Part shown: positions 51,333-61,000 of the stretch, piece after piece
Position numbering within the stretch: position 1 is the first letter of the stretch
Layout of the letters: each line of letters begins with the position of its first letter
NCBI GenBank assembly: GCA_019746355.1
Contig: JAIESC010000063.1
Location: forward strand, 1-62,851
DNA from: Xanthobacteraceae bacterium
GTDB lineage: Bacteria > Pseudomonadota > Alphaproteobacteria > Rhizobiales > Xanthobacteraceae
Length of the DNA: 62,851 bases
Direction of reading: 5' to 3'
Notes under the pieces: model-generated
What the model was told of the DNA's origin: nothing
What the model saw: only the letters and a program-made list of their open reading frames with translations
Database searches by the model: none
Position numbers and translations under genes: made by a program

Positions 51333-51447
51333 GCGTTTCGCGAACTGAAACAAGCTTTATCCGGATTGCGGTCTTTTCATTGAGCTGAGCCTGCCCGATA
51401 TTTGCGCCAACCGGCAAGTGTCCGGATTCGCAATCGGCAGGCGGACG

Positions 51448-52371
51448 ATGAAGATCACACCCAACCAGGGCACCTCTGGCAGGCGCACGCTGGGCGCAAC
51501 CGTCGAGAAGATCGACCTGGCAAAGCCGCTGGATAAGACCGACTTCGCCGGCATCTTCCATGCGCTCGGCGCGCACGGCGTGCTGTGCTTTCCCAGGCAG
51601 CAGCTCGACGCGCTGTCGCTGAAGGCGTTCTCCGAGCGCTTCGGCAGCCTGCAGGGCTCGCCGACCGGAACCTATTGCGAGCCCGGCGTGCCGGAGGTGA
51701 TGCTGCTTTCGAACATCGTCGAGGACGGCAAGAACATCGGTCTCGCCGATGCCGGACAGGACTGGCACACCGACATGTCCTATAACGAGCTGATCGGCTT
51801 CATCAACGTTCTCTGGGCCATCAAGATTCCACGGCGGAACGGCAAGCCGCTCGGCAACACCGTGTTCGCCGACATGCACGCGGCCTATGACGATCTCGCG
51901 CCGTCGCTGAAGTCGCGCCTCGCCGGCGCCACCGCCACCCACGACTTCAACAAGTTCTGGGAGGAGATGCGGCGGCGTCCCGGCAGCGCGCGGCCGGCGC
52001 TCACGCCCGAGCAGCGCGCCAAGCGTCCGCCGTCGGTGCATCCGGTGTTCCTCACCCATCCGATCACCGAGCGGAAGGTGCTTTACGCCAATCCGGGCTA
52101 CACCATCCGCATCAACGAGCTGCCCGAACAAGAGAGCGACGCGGTGCTTGCGGAATTGTTCGAGCATCAGCTTCAGCCGAAATACCAGTACGCCCATGTC
52201 TGGACCGAGGGCGACGTGCTGGTGTGGGACCACATCGGCACGCTGCACAACGCGATCCCCGATTACACCGCCGACGAGCACCGGCTGATCAAGCGCTGCC
52301 AGGTGATGGCGGATCGCGTGTTCGATCCGGCCTTTCTGAAAGCTGCGATGATGCAGCCCGCGGCGGAGTAG
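51448..52371 (+). CDS. TauD/TfdA-family Fe(II)/2-oxoglutarate dioxygenase
   Basis: About 307 residues from MKITPNQGTSGRRTLG (an in-frame GTG lies at 51418). Iron ligands: H-x-D in QDWHTDMSYNELIG and the distal His in WDHIGTLHNAIPDY; the 2-oxoglutarate-binding Arg is in DEHRLIKRCQVM. The start (LGATVEKIDLAKPLDKTDFA) is the typical family N-terminus. Oxidises a sulfonate, phenoxyacid or other small acid; the substrate is unknown. Confidence 0.9.
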   Translation: MKITPNQGTSGRRTLGATVEKIDLAKPLDKTDFAGIFHALGAHGVLCFPRQQLDALSLKAFSERFGSLQGSPTGTYCEPGVPEVMLLSNIVEDGKNIGLADAGQDWHTDMSYNELIGFINVLWAIKIPRRNGKPLGNTVFADMHAAYDDLAPSLKSRLAGATATHDFNKFWEEMRRRPGSARPALTPEQRAKRPPSVHPVFLTHPITERKVLYANPGYTIRINELPEQESDAVLAELFEHQLQPKYQYAHVWTEGDVLVWDHIGTLHNAIPDYTADEHRLIKRCQVMADRVFDPAFLKAAMMQPAAE

Positions 52372-52441
52372 GGCGGGGCGGTTTCGCCAACCCAGCCTTC
52401 ATTTCATTCGCGCAACGCTCATGCTGGACTAGACATCGGGC

Positions 52442-52720
52442 ATGGTGCCTGCCTTGGGGGGGGCGGCGTTGCGGCGGCGCGACTTCATCACATGGGCTAC
52501 CCGGTGCGATGGCGTGACCGCTTGCCGCCGGCGCACAGCAATCATCATCGCCGTCGGTCGTCGGGCTTCTCGACAGCAGCTGGGTCGCGTCAGCAGCCTC
52601 TCGCTCGTTCGGCCGGCAATCTCACGGGCGTCAATCTGTTCGTAAGCCTTACGCTCGCGCCCGGGGCCGCCGCTTCCTCCGCCCCCGTCGAACGGCTACC
52701 ATGGCCGTCCGGAGGGGGGA
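52442..52720 (+). pseudogene. Degenerate N-terminal piece of an ABC_sub_bind protein
   Basis: Reads MVPALGGAALRRRDFITWAT, like the R-R-R-(D/E)-F-I leader shared by this family, and VVGLLDSSWVASAASRSFGR in another frame, like the V-G-F-L-N-S start of the mature protein. Out of frame and unlike a usable gene; it directly precedes an intact paralogue, which suggests it is the decayed remains of a tandem copy. Confidence 0.55.
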
Positions 52721-53698
52721 ATGCGGCGACGCGAGTTCATCGCGCTGATCGGTGCTGCAACCGCGTTGCCTTTCGCGACGCAGGCGCAGCAGCGGACGCC
52801 GCTTGTAGGCTTCCTCAACAGCGCCTCGCCCGACACCTATCGCTTCAATGCGGACTCGTTTCGCGAAGGCCTGGCGAAGGCCGGCTTTGTCGAGGGCCGC
52901 AATGTCCGGATCGAGGAGCGATGGGCCCGCGGTGATTATGCCAGGCTGCCGGCTCTTGCCGCCGAGCTGGTGTCCATGGGCGTGGCAGCCATTGCAGCGA
53001 CCGGCGACGTTGCGTCGGCGCGGGCCGCGCAAGGCGCGAGCAGCACGGTGCCGGTGGTGTTCACGATCGGCGGTGACCCGGTCCGGTTCGGGCTGGTCAA
53101 GAGCGTGAACGAGCCCGGCGGCAACGTCACCGGAATCCTGTTCAACCAGAACGTCCTCGGCGCGAAGCGGGTCGAGCTCGTGCACGAAATGGCCCCAAGC
53201 GTGTCCCGCATTGCGCTCCTGATGAATCCGACCAATCCGAATGTCAAAATCGAGGAAGCGGACGCAGCAGCCGGGGCGCAGAAGCTCGGGATGGAGACGG
53301 TCACCTTCAACGCGAAAAGCCCGCCGGAAATCGACGCGGCGTTCGAGCAGCTGCTGAATGCCAAGGCCGGCGCGATCATCACCGGCACTGATCCGATCAT
53401 TCTCGATCGCCGCGAGCAGATCGTCGCGCTGGCCGCCCGGCACAGGCTCCCGGTGATGGGATTCGTGCATCAGTTTTCCACCGCAGGCGCACTCATGAGC
53501 TACGGCCCGAGCATCAGCTGGATGTACCGGCAGGCCGGGGACTACGTCGGCCAGATCCTCAAAGGCGCAAAGCCCGCGGTGATGCCGGTCCTGCAGCCGA
53601 CGCAGTTTGAACTCGTCATCAATCTCAAGACCGCCCGGGCGCTCGGCGTCCCGGTGCCGCCGACGCTGCTCGCCCGCGCCGACGAGGTGATCGACTGA
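52721..53698 (+). CDS. ABC_sub_bind (PF04392)-type solute-binding protein
   Basis: 325 residues with GGAGGGGGGA before the ATG. Tat-like leader (MRRREFIALIGAATALPFAT-QAQQ), then PLVGFLNSASPDTYRFNADS, FVEGRNVRIEERWARGDYAR, VPVVFTIGGDPVRFGLV, EPGGNVTGILFNQNVLGAKR and the end ARALGVPVPPTLLARADEVI. Family members bind amino-acid-like or other small solutes for ABC import. No permease nearby. It is followed by a broken TPR gene; the same pair recurs at 56169-57714. Confidence 0.92.
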   Translation: MRRREFIALIGAATALPFATQAQQRTPLVGFLNSASPDTYRFNADSFREGLAKAGFVEGRNVRIEERWARGDYARLPALAAELVSMGVAAIAATGDVASARAAQGASSTVPVVFTIGGDPVRFGLVKSVNEPGGNVTGILFNQNVLGAKRVELVHEMAPSVSRIALLMNPTNPNVKIEEADAAAGAQKLGMETVTFNAKSPPEIDAAFEQLLNAKAGAIITGTDPIILDRREQIVALAARHRLPVMGFVHQFSTAGALMSYGPSISWMYRQAGDYVGQILKGAKPAVMPVLQPTQFELVINLKTARALGVPVPPTLLARADEVID

Positions 53699-53699
53699 C

Positions 53700-54213
53700 G
53701 CCGCATTCTGGCGCTCGACGTGCGCCACGGGCGAGCCCGTCCACACGCAGGACTTTCGCATTTGTGAGAAAGAGTCGGGTGCGGTTGCCATTGCCGCGTG
53801 CGATCGCGCGATTGGCGCCGGCGACCTCAACAATGACCGGCTCGCATGGGCCTGTCACAATCGCGCCGTTGAGTACGAGCTCGTGGGAGAGAACGACAAG
53901 GCGATCGCCGATTACACCCAGGCGCTCAAAATTGACGCCAGAAGGGCGGGTTCGCTCGTCGGCCGCGGCAATGCGTACTCACAGAAGGGAAAACTACGAT
54001 CGGGCGCTCACGGACTACAACGCGGCCATCGCAGCCGATCCAAAAGAGGTGAACGCCTTCTACAATCGCGGTGTGGCCTATGAACGCAAAAAGGATTTCG
54101 TCAAAGCGCGTGCCGACTACGAACGCGCGATAGCGATGCCCACCGAGACCGCCAAGCACCGGTCTGCCCAGCAGCTTGCACGCGAGGCGTTGAAAACGAT
54201 AGCGGGCCGTTGA
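53700..54213 (+). pseudogene. Frameshifted TPR-repeat protein
   Basis: From about 53763: CEKESGAVAIAACDRAIGAG, AWACHNRAVEYELVGENDKA, IADYTQALKIDARRAGSLVG and RGNAYSQKG, then a shift at about 53988-53994 (GGGAAAAC run) to the frame NYDRALTDYNAAIAADPKEV, NAFYNRGVAYERKKDFVKAR, ending ALKTIAGR at 54213. These are three classical TPR motifs. No start or signal peptide is clear upstream. Its paralogue at 57271 is intact. Confidence 0.75.
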
Positions 54214-54248
54214 AAGGTCTGCGGCGGCAGCAGACCGGGCTCACATGC

Positions 54249-54524
54249 CTACAGGCCGCCCGCGAGCCGCACGTCGCCGGAGGCTTTCGTCATCCGCCGG
54301 ACCTGAGCCGCGGCGCGCTCGTGCAGCGCAGCGCTCGGCGGATCGAGCGCTGGATCGTAGTCGAACGGCGAGACCCAGTCGCCGAGCCACATGTCGCCCC
54401 ACGGCTCCTGGGTCTGGCTCGCCTGCGTCACCACGAGCGTCGGGGCCGCGACGACGAGCGCCACGCCGAAGATGAACTCGATCAGGGCGCGCTTGCCTCG
54501 AAGCTTTCTGCCTGCCAAATCCAT
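54249..54524 (-). CDS. Small membrane-anchored protein, unknown
   Basis: 91 residues. A basic start (MDLAGRKLRGKR), one membrane span (ALIEFIFGVALVVAAPTLVV), then a polar part with EPWGDMWLGDWVSPFDYDPA and a helical end. The stop falls just after the TPR pseudogene; the two genes converge. I do not recognise a family. Confidence 0.5.
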   Translation of the reverse strand: MDLAGRKLRGKRALIEFIFGVALVVAAPTLVVTQASQTQEPWGDMWLGDWVSPFDYDPALDPPSAALHERAAAQVRRMTKASGDVRLAGGL

Positions 54525-54821
54525 CGCCGCAACCGTTCGCGTGTCCCAGCTTTCGACACGCTTACACCACGGGAGTTGCGATCCGCTTCCGCATCGGACT
54601 CAAATTCACGGACCGCGATTCATCGGCCGTTAGGCCTTGCCGGCGGCGCGCGCCGTCCCCGGGCGTTTTGCGCGGCAAACGTGGGAAACCGCTGCGGCGC
54701 TTTGCTCGCTGCCATGCGATCCACCGGCTTCCCGCGTGGTAAAAGCCTGCTAACCTTGTCGCGGTTTCACCGCGTTCGATGTCACTCGTTCGTTTCGTCT
54801 TTGGCCGGGCCACTGAAAGCC

Positions 54822-55793
54822 ATGCTCTTGAACCGTCGTCGCGCGCTCGCGCTCACCGCAGGCTTTGCGGCAGGCTCTGCCTTGCCCGCCCTCGCGCAAT
54901 CCGACTGGCCGAACCGGCCGCTGCGCCTTCTGATCGGCACCACCGCCGGCGGCAGTCCCGACATCGTCGGCCGGCTCCTTGCCGACAAGATGACCGGCCC
55001 GCTCGGCCAGCCGATCTCGGTCGAGAACAACACCGGCGGCGGCGGCGGCATTGCCGCGAACATGGTGATCAACGCCGCTCCCGATGGCACCGCGATGACG
55101 CTGCTCACCGCGGGCTACGCGAGCGGAGCCGCGGTCGGCAAATTCCCGTTCGACGGCGACAACACCTTCGGCTTCATCACGATGGTGTGCTCGTATCCGT
55201 TCGCCTACATCGTGCCGAAGGATTCGCCGATCCAGTCGTTCCCCGACATGCTGGCCCGCGCCAAGGCCAATCCGGGCAAGATGTCCTACGTCATCACCTC
55301 GATCGGCGCGGTGTATCACCTGATCGGCACCTGGGTCGGCAACAAGGCCGGCATCGACATGGTGCCGATCTCCTATCGCGGCTCCTCGAACGCGGTCACC
55401 GACGTGCTCGCGGGGAGGGTGGACGTGATGCTCGAGCCCGCGACGTCGGCGTTCCCGCGCGTGCACAGCGGCCAGTTCCGCATGCTCGCGGTGACCTCGC
55501 CGCAGCGCTTTGCGCTGATGCCGGAAGCACCGACCGTCGCCGAGACGCTGCCCGGCATTCATTACATGTCGTGGCTCGGCATGGCGACCTCGCCGAAGAC
55601 GCCGAAGCCGATCATCGCCCGCCTGAACAAGGAGATTCACACGGCACTCGCGCTGCCCGAGGTGCAGGCGAAGCTGAAGGAGGGCGGCAACGTCGCCAAC
55701 CCGTCCACGCCCGACGAGATGCGAAAGCAGATCGCCGATGAGATCGCGACCTGGAAAGAGATCATCGAGAAGAACAACATCAAGGTGAATTAG
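54822..55793 (+). CDS. Bug/TctC-family binding protein
   Basis: 323 residues from MLLNRRRALALTAGFAAGSA, a Tat-like leader ending LPALAQ. Marks: DWPNRPLRLLIGTTAGGSPD, NNTGGGGGIAANMVINAAPD, PISYRGSSNAVTDVLAGRVD and the end KEIIEKNNIKVN. Stands alone between two ABC_sub_bind modules; no TctAB partner. Confidence 0.92.
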   Translation: MLLNRRRALALTAGFAAGSALPALAQSDWPNRPLRLLIGTTAGGSPDIVGRLLADKMTGPLGQPISVENNTGGGGGIAANMVINAAPDGTAMTLLTAGYASGAAVGKFPFDGDNTFGFITMVCSYPFAYIVPKDSPIQSFPDMLARAKANPGKMSYVITSIGAVYHLIGTWVGNKAGIDMVPISYRGSSNAVTDVLAGRVDVMLEPATSAFPRVHSGQFRMLAVTSPQRFALMPEAPTVAETLPGIHYMSWLGMATSPKTPKPIIARLNKEIHTALALPEVQAKLKEGGNVANPSTPDEMRKQIADEIATWKEIIEKNNIKVN

Positions 55794-55822
55794 CCGGTCG
55801 CTGAAAACTCTCCCTGCGGTCA

Positions 55823-55854
55823 TTCCGGGACGCCGCGAAGCGGCGGGCCCGGAA
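55823..55854. repeat. REP-like palindrome
   Basis: TTCCGGG-a-CGCCGC-gaa-GCGGCG-gg-CCCGGAA: a compact inverted repeat followed by ATCCAGATGC. This looks like a dispersed extragenic palindrome; copy number cannot be tested within this window. Confidence 0.6.
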
Positions 55855-55899
55855 TCCAGATGCATTGGAATTCCCTGCTTTTCTGGACGACCGCAAAAT

Positions 55900-56093
55900 C
55901 GCTGCGGCTGGAATCCGTCCGCAAGTGCTCGCCACCGCCGACGAGGTGATCGAATGAGGCGGCGCGATTTCATCCGTCTCGTCGGCGGCGCGGCGATCGG
56001 CGCGCCGCTCGTCGCCCGCGCAGGCCGCCCCGGGCGCTGGGCCTCGAGGTTCCGGACCGCCTGATGGCGCTGGCTGACGACGTGATCGACTGA
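55900..56093 (+). pseudogene. Two relics of ABC_sub_bind genes
   Basis: First, a family C-terminus with nothing before it (VLATADEVIE, stop at 55955-55957). Overlapping it, a fresh family N-terminus from the ATG at 55954 (MRRRDFIRLVGGAAIGAPLV). That is followed, in a shifted frame, by a family C-terminus (LGLEVPDRLMALADDVID, stop at 56091-56093). So one copy has lost its N-terminal body and one its whole middle. Confidence 0.8.
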
Positions 56094-56168
56094 AGCGGAC
56101 GCCGGGATGCCCCTATTGGGGCCCGGTCGGCTCGGCTACGATCACGGCTCCTGAGCCGGGGCGCAGGC

Positions 56169-57167
56169 ATGAAGCGGCGTGATTTTTTCGGTCTTGTCGG
56201 CGGCTCGCTGCTGTGGCCGTTCTCGACCCATGCCCAGCAGGGAGCAAAGCTGCCGCGCATCGGCATCCTCTTGCCGGGCCCCTCGCAGGGGCCCGACGGA
56301 AGCCGCGCCACCCTCGATGCGCTGGTCGAGAAGCTGCGCGAGGACGGCTACAGCGAAGGCCAGCAGGTCGTCATCGACCGGCGCTTTGCGGAATCGAGCC
56401 CGGAGCGGTTGCGCGAGCTTGCCGCCGAGCTCGTCGCGCGCCAGGTCGATGTGATCGTCGCCATCAGCACGACGGCTGCACGCCCCGCGCGACGAGCGAC
56501 CGGGCTCATTCCCATCGTCGCCTTCGGCATGGCCGATCCGGTCGAAGACGAGCTGGTCGAGAGTCTCGCCCGGCCCGGCGGCAACGTGACCGGAACTTCG
56601 TTCCTCGGTCCGGAGCTCGTGGCGAAGCGGCTGCAGCTGATCCGCGATGTCGTGCCGCAACCTGCTCGCGTTGCCGTTCTCTGGCATCCCGATGCCTATG
56701 GCGAACGCACGATGACGGGAATGCTGAAGGAGACCGAGCGGGCCGCCGAAACGTTGCGGCTGCCGTTGCAGATGGTCGCGGCGAACGGTCCCGACGAGCT
56801 CCCGGCTGCGTTCGCCGCGATGAGCAAGGAACGCGCGTCGGCGCTTTGCCTGTTTCCGAGCCCGATGTTGTTTGCCCAGTATCCGCGCATTGCCGAGCAC
56901 GCCGCCGCGGCGCGGCTGCCGGCGATCTTTGCCGCGCGAGAAGGAGCCGATGTCGGCGGGCTCATGTCGTACGGCGCGAATTTGCCCGACCTCGCCCGGC
57001 AGACCGCCGTGTACGTGGAGAGAATTCTGAAGGGGGCGAAGCCGGCAGAATTGCCCGTGCAACAGCCCATCAAGTTCGAGCTCATCGTCAACCTGAAGGC
57101 GGCAAGGGCGCTGGGTCTGACCCTGACGCGCGATTTCCTTCTGCTGTGCGACGAAGTGATCGAGTGA
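56169..57167 (+). CDS. ABC_sub_bind (PF04392)-type solute-binding protein
   Basis: 332 residues from MKRRDFFGLVGGSLLWPFST, a Tat-like leader. Then LPRIGILLPGPSQGPDGSRA, YSEGQQVVIDRRFAESSPER, RPGGNVTGTSFLGPELVAKR, GVLMSYGANLPDLAR-type second lobe (GGLMSYGANLPDLARQ) and the end ARALGLTLTRDFLLLCDEVI. Paralogue of the gene at 52721, and likewise followed by a TPR gene. Confidence 0.92.
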   Translation: MKRRDFFGLVGGSLLWPFSTHAQQGAKLPRIGILLPGPSQGPDGSRATLDALVEKLREDGYSEGQQVVIDRRFAESSPERLRELAAELVARQVDVIVAISTTAARPARRATGLIPIVAFGMADPVEDELVESLARPGGNVTGTSFLGPELVAKRLQLIRDVVPQPARVAVLWHPDAYGERTMTGMLKETERAAETLRLPLQMVAANGPDELPAAFAAMSKERASALCLFPSPMLFAQYPRIAEHAAAARLPAIFAAREGADVGGLMSYGANLPDLARQTAVYVERILKGAKPAELPVQQPIKFELIVNLKAARALGLTLTRDFLLLCDEVIE

Positions 57168-57270
57168 TGAAGTGATCGAGTGATGGCGCATCGCGACATG
57201 TCCCGGCGATCGCCGCGGGGGCGAACGAGAGCGGGACGGGGATTGGCACGAACCCTAAGGGGAGGGAGTG

Positions 57271-57714
57271 ATGAGACGTTGTCCAATGTTATCGGCCGGT
57301 GTCCTGTCGGTTGCGGCTTTCGCTGCATGCGCACCCGCGAATGCCGACGACAGGGAGACCTGCAAAACCGCGTCGGGCGATCCGGCGATCACGGCCTGCA
57401 GCCGCGCGATCGCGTCGAAAAAATATAAGGGCAATGTGCTGTCGATCCTGTTCACCAATCGCGGCGCGGAATATGGAGCCAAGGGTGAGCTGGATCGCGC
57501 CATGAAGGATCACGATCAGGCCATCAAGATCGATCCGAAGAATGCTCTGGCCTACAACAATCGCGGCGTTGCGAAATTGAAGAAAGGCGACAAGGAGGGC
57601 GGTGAGGCCGACATCGCCAAGGCCAAGCAGCTTCAGCCGGGCGTCGGGCAGCCGCAGGAGACCGTCGATGCCGGCGCCGAGGTGAAACCGCTCGCGCCGC
57701 ATCCGGCCGAATAG
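57271..57714 (+). CDS. Exported TPR-repeat protein
   Basis: 147 residues from the ATG at 57271 with AGGGGAGG before it (a GTG at 57268 is in frame). Signal peptide (MLSAGVLSVAAFAACAPANA), then DRETCKTASGDPAITACSRA, FTNRGAEYGAKGELDRAMKD, HDQAIKIDPKNALAYNNRG and AKLKKGDKEGGEADIAKAKQ: about three TPR motifs with a Cys pair at the start. Probably a periplasmic scaffold. Intact counterpart of the broken gene at 53700-54213. Confidence 0.88.
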   Translation: MRRCPMLSAGVLSVAAFAACAPANADDRETCKTASGDPAITACSRAIASKKYKGNVLSILFTNRGAEYGAKGELDRAMKDHDQAIKIDPKNALAYNNRGVAKLKKGDKEGGEADIAKAKQLQPGVGQPQETVDAGAEVKPLAPHPAE

Positions 57715-58006
57715 CCTGCGGTGGAACTTAAGCCGATCGGCCGGTGCGGCCGCCGGGCCAATCGGGCGTGTCATCAATCTGCAAAACGCCGGGGCAACAG
57801 GCCGATGGCGCTTGCCGACGATGCGATTAAAAAAGCAGGCGGATTGCAGCCGGCGTTCCACCGGGGATTGACTGACCGTAGAACCTGCGGCCAAGTATCA
57901 CACGGCTGATCAGCCGGGATATCCGCCGATCGCCGGTGGAATGTGAACCGGAATTGCGGCACGTTGATTTTTTAGCCTCAATTGATGTGGCAATGGGGAC
58001 CATTGC

Positions 58007-61000
58007 GTGTCGAGGACGTTTATTGCGCGGCTCTGGGCGCTGTTGTGCCTGGTTCTTTGGACTTGGTCTTCGACGCATGCCCAGAACGCCAGCCATACAC
58101 CGGTCGTAGCGCCGGGCTTTGCCATCGTTTCCGGTTTTTCAGGAACGAGTCCTGACCCGGCCGCCAGGCCGACCATCGATCTCGACGGTCCGGTGCTGCG
58201 TGTCATCAATGCCAACAGCGTGGGCGGTCCGCCGCAAGGCCAAACCGTGGCGGGTTACAAGCCTTTCACCATCCGCGCCGGCCAGATCGGCCAGGTCTAC
58301 GCCCTGACGCTCGACGATGCGGTGCCGCCGAACATCTATGCCGCGGCGACATCGGCCTATGGGCTGTCGATCGTCGTGCCGGGCAGCGAGGGCGTGCCGG
58401 ACCGCGTTCGTCGCGGCGCGCCGAACGCCCGCTTCATGCCGGGGCTGTTCGCGCCCTATCCCGGCGCGGGTCCGGGCTCGATCTGGAAGATCAGCGGCGC
58501 GAGCGGCGCGATCGCGCTGTTCGCCAACGTCACCCTCGACGGCACCGGCAACTCAGGCCCCGCGATCGGCGGGCTCGCCTTCGATCCGGCGTCGCGAAGG
58601 ATCTACGCCGCCGATCGCGGCACCGGCACGATCCACAGCTTCAATCTGCAAGGCGTCGACACCGGCCGCTTCGATCATGGCACGCAGGCGCTGCCGTCGG
58701 TCGGGCTGCCGTCGGTGCCCTACGACCCGCGCCGCAGCCTCGACATCCGCAATCCGGCGTTTGACAGCGGCGATCCGGCGACCTGGGGCTACGCGCCGCC
58801 GGCGCGGCGCGTGTTCGGCCTCGCGGTGCATGGCGGACGCCTTTACTACGCCGTCGCCGCGGGCCCCGCGATCTGGTCGGTGTCGCTTGGGCCGGACGGG
58901 CTGTTCGGGGTCGATCCGCGCGTCGAGTTCGCGTTTCAGATCGGCCCCGTGCCGGTGGCGGAGATCGCGAAGATCCTGTTCGACGATGCCGGCGACATGC
59001 TGCTTGCCGAGCGCGGCATGCCGACCGGCGCGTTCGAGTCCGGTGTGCTGGCGCGGCCGGACACCGGCCGGGTGCTGCGGCTCAAGGCGCAGCGTCCGGG
59101 ACGCGACGGCACACCTTATTACTGGCAGGCAACCGGCGAATACGCGGTCGGGTTTGCCGGCGAGCACCGCAACAGCGACGGCGGCATTGCGCTCGGTTTC
59201 GGCTATGGCCAGGACGGCGTCGCCAATCCGGGCGCCTCCGGCGTTCGGCCACATGGGCGACGTGGCGGTCTGGCGCGTCTGCCCGGGGCCGCTGCTGCCG
59301 CAGCTCGTGGACCTGCTGTCCGAGGAGCTGTTCTGTCCGGCGGGTTTCTACGACAGCCGCAATCAATGCATGCCTGCGCCCTGCGCGCCGGGCGAACTCT
59401 ATCGCGGCGGGCTCTGCGAAAAGCCCGAGTGCCGTTCCGACGAATACGTTCGCGGCGAGAGCTGCTGTCCGTCGGGTAGCATCTGGAATGCGCGCTCGCG
59501 AAGCTGCAGCCGGAAACCGCCCGAACGGCCAGACCTTGCGATCAGGAAGGAGCTGCAACAATGCGCGCCGGAAGGCGGCGCATGCACGTTCCGCATCGTC
59601 GCCACCAACGACAGCGATGTGCCCTACACCGGTCCGATTTTGGTCGGCGACACCGTCAGCCCGGGCGCGATCCGGAGCATGACCGGGCCGGCCGGCTGGG
59701 CTTGCGGGGCGGTGTCGGGCGCAATCTCGGCCTGCATCGACGCCGATGCGACGCTGCCGCCGCGCCAGTCCGTCGAGTTCAAGGTGGTCGCGGCGATTCC
59801 GCGCTCGGCGCTGCGCTGGTCCGGTTGCGCGGGCATCAAGGGCGATGCCGGCAAGGACGCGAGCGACGCCAACGATAAGTCCTGCGTCAATGGCGTGAAC
59901 GACGCGTCGACGGAGCCGGGCGCGCCTGACCTCGCCGCGCGAACGTCGGTGCGGTCGTGTGGGGCCAACCAGTGCGAGTTCGTCATCACCGTGCGCAACG
60001 TCGGCACCGCCGATTACAAAGGCGATCTGCGGATGGGTGAGATGGTCGGCGGCGGCACGATCACGAGCCTCGTGCCGTTCGAGGCCGGCTGGTCGCTGCC
60101 GTGCCAGCAGGGGCCGGCCCCGCCGGGCGGGACGGGCCTCGTCTGCTATCGCCACAGCACCACGCTTCAGCCCGGCGACACGCTCACCATGGCGGTCAAC
60201 GTCGCTTATCAGTCGGGCACCAGGCTCGTCGGTCATTGCGCCATCGTCGATCTCCCGCCGGGCGACGCCAACCCGGCCAACAACGGCGCGTGCGCGGAGC
60301 ACCGCCCGGACGACACGCGGTCGCGCCTCGTGGTGGCGAAAGTCCTGAAGTCGCCCTGCGAGCGCATCGCCGGCGCAGGCTTCGGCTATGACGGCTGGTC
60401 TTGCGACTTCGACACCACCATCACCAACACCGGCCCGGGGCGGTTTGCCGGCGACATCAAGCTCACCGACACGGCGACGCCCGGCCGGATCGTCTCGGTG
60501 CGCGCCGACGGCGCGGACTGCCCGAACTACGGCACCAGCGTGCTATGCCAATGGTCTGACAAGACGCTCGCGTCCGGCGGCTCGACGGCGATCACGCTGC
60601 GCGTGCGGCTTCCGGCCAACGTGCCTTACGAGAATTGCGCGCGGCTCGATGCGCCGGCAAGCGCCGGGCAGACGTGTATCGACGGCCTGCCGGCTGATGA
60701 TGCCGCGCCGCCGCGCGAGGCTTCGCTGTCCGATCCGGTTTGCACCGGCGGCACATTCCTGATGCGCGGGGCGACCGGCCCGGCGCAGTGCTGCTCCCTC
60801 CGCTCCATCGTCGCCGGCACTTGCGCCGCAAGCCCGGCGGCCTGCGGCGAGGGCATGAGCTTTAACCTCCGCACCGGCAGTTGCGAGCGGCGAGGGGCGG
60901 CGGCCTGCGCGGACGACGCGCGGCTGCGCGACGGCACCTGCTGCCCCGCGGGCCACAATGTCGGCAGCGAAGGCCGCTGCGAGCCGCTGCTGTTGTGCCT

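Noticed and set aside
49936..52281. 781-residue minus-strand frame across three genes
   Set aside because: Overlaps the barrel, hydroxyacid oxidase and TauD-like genes, each with intact motifs; no motif of its own.
58317..59230. Reading of the first 300 codons of the 1299-residue frame as real protein
   Set aside because: That part is Arg/Ser/Pro-rich, while the overlapping frame from 58007 has a signal peptide and ordered beta-rich sequence. Only the part after about 59240 is kept.
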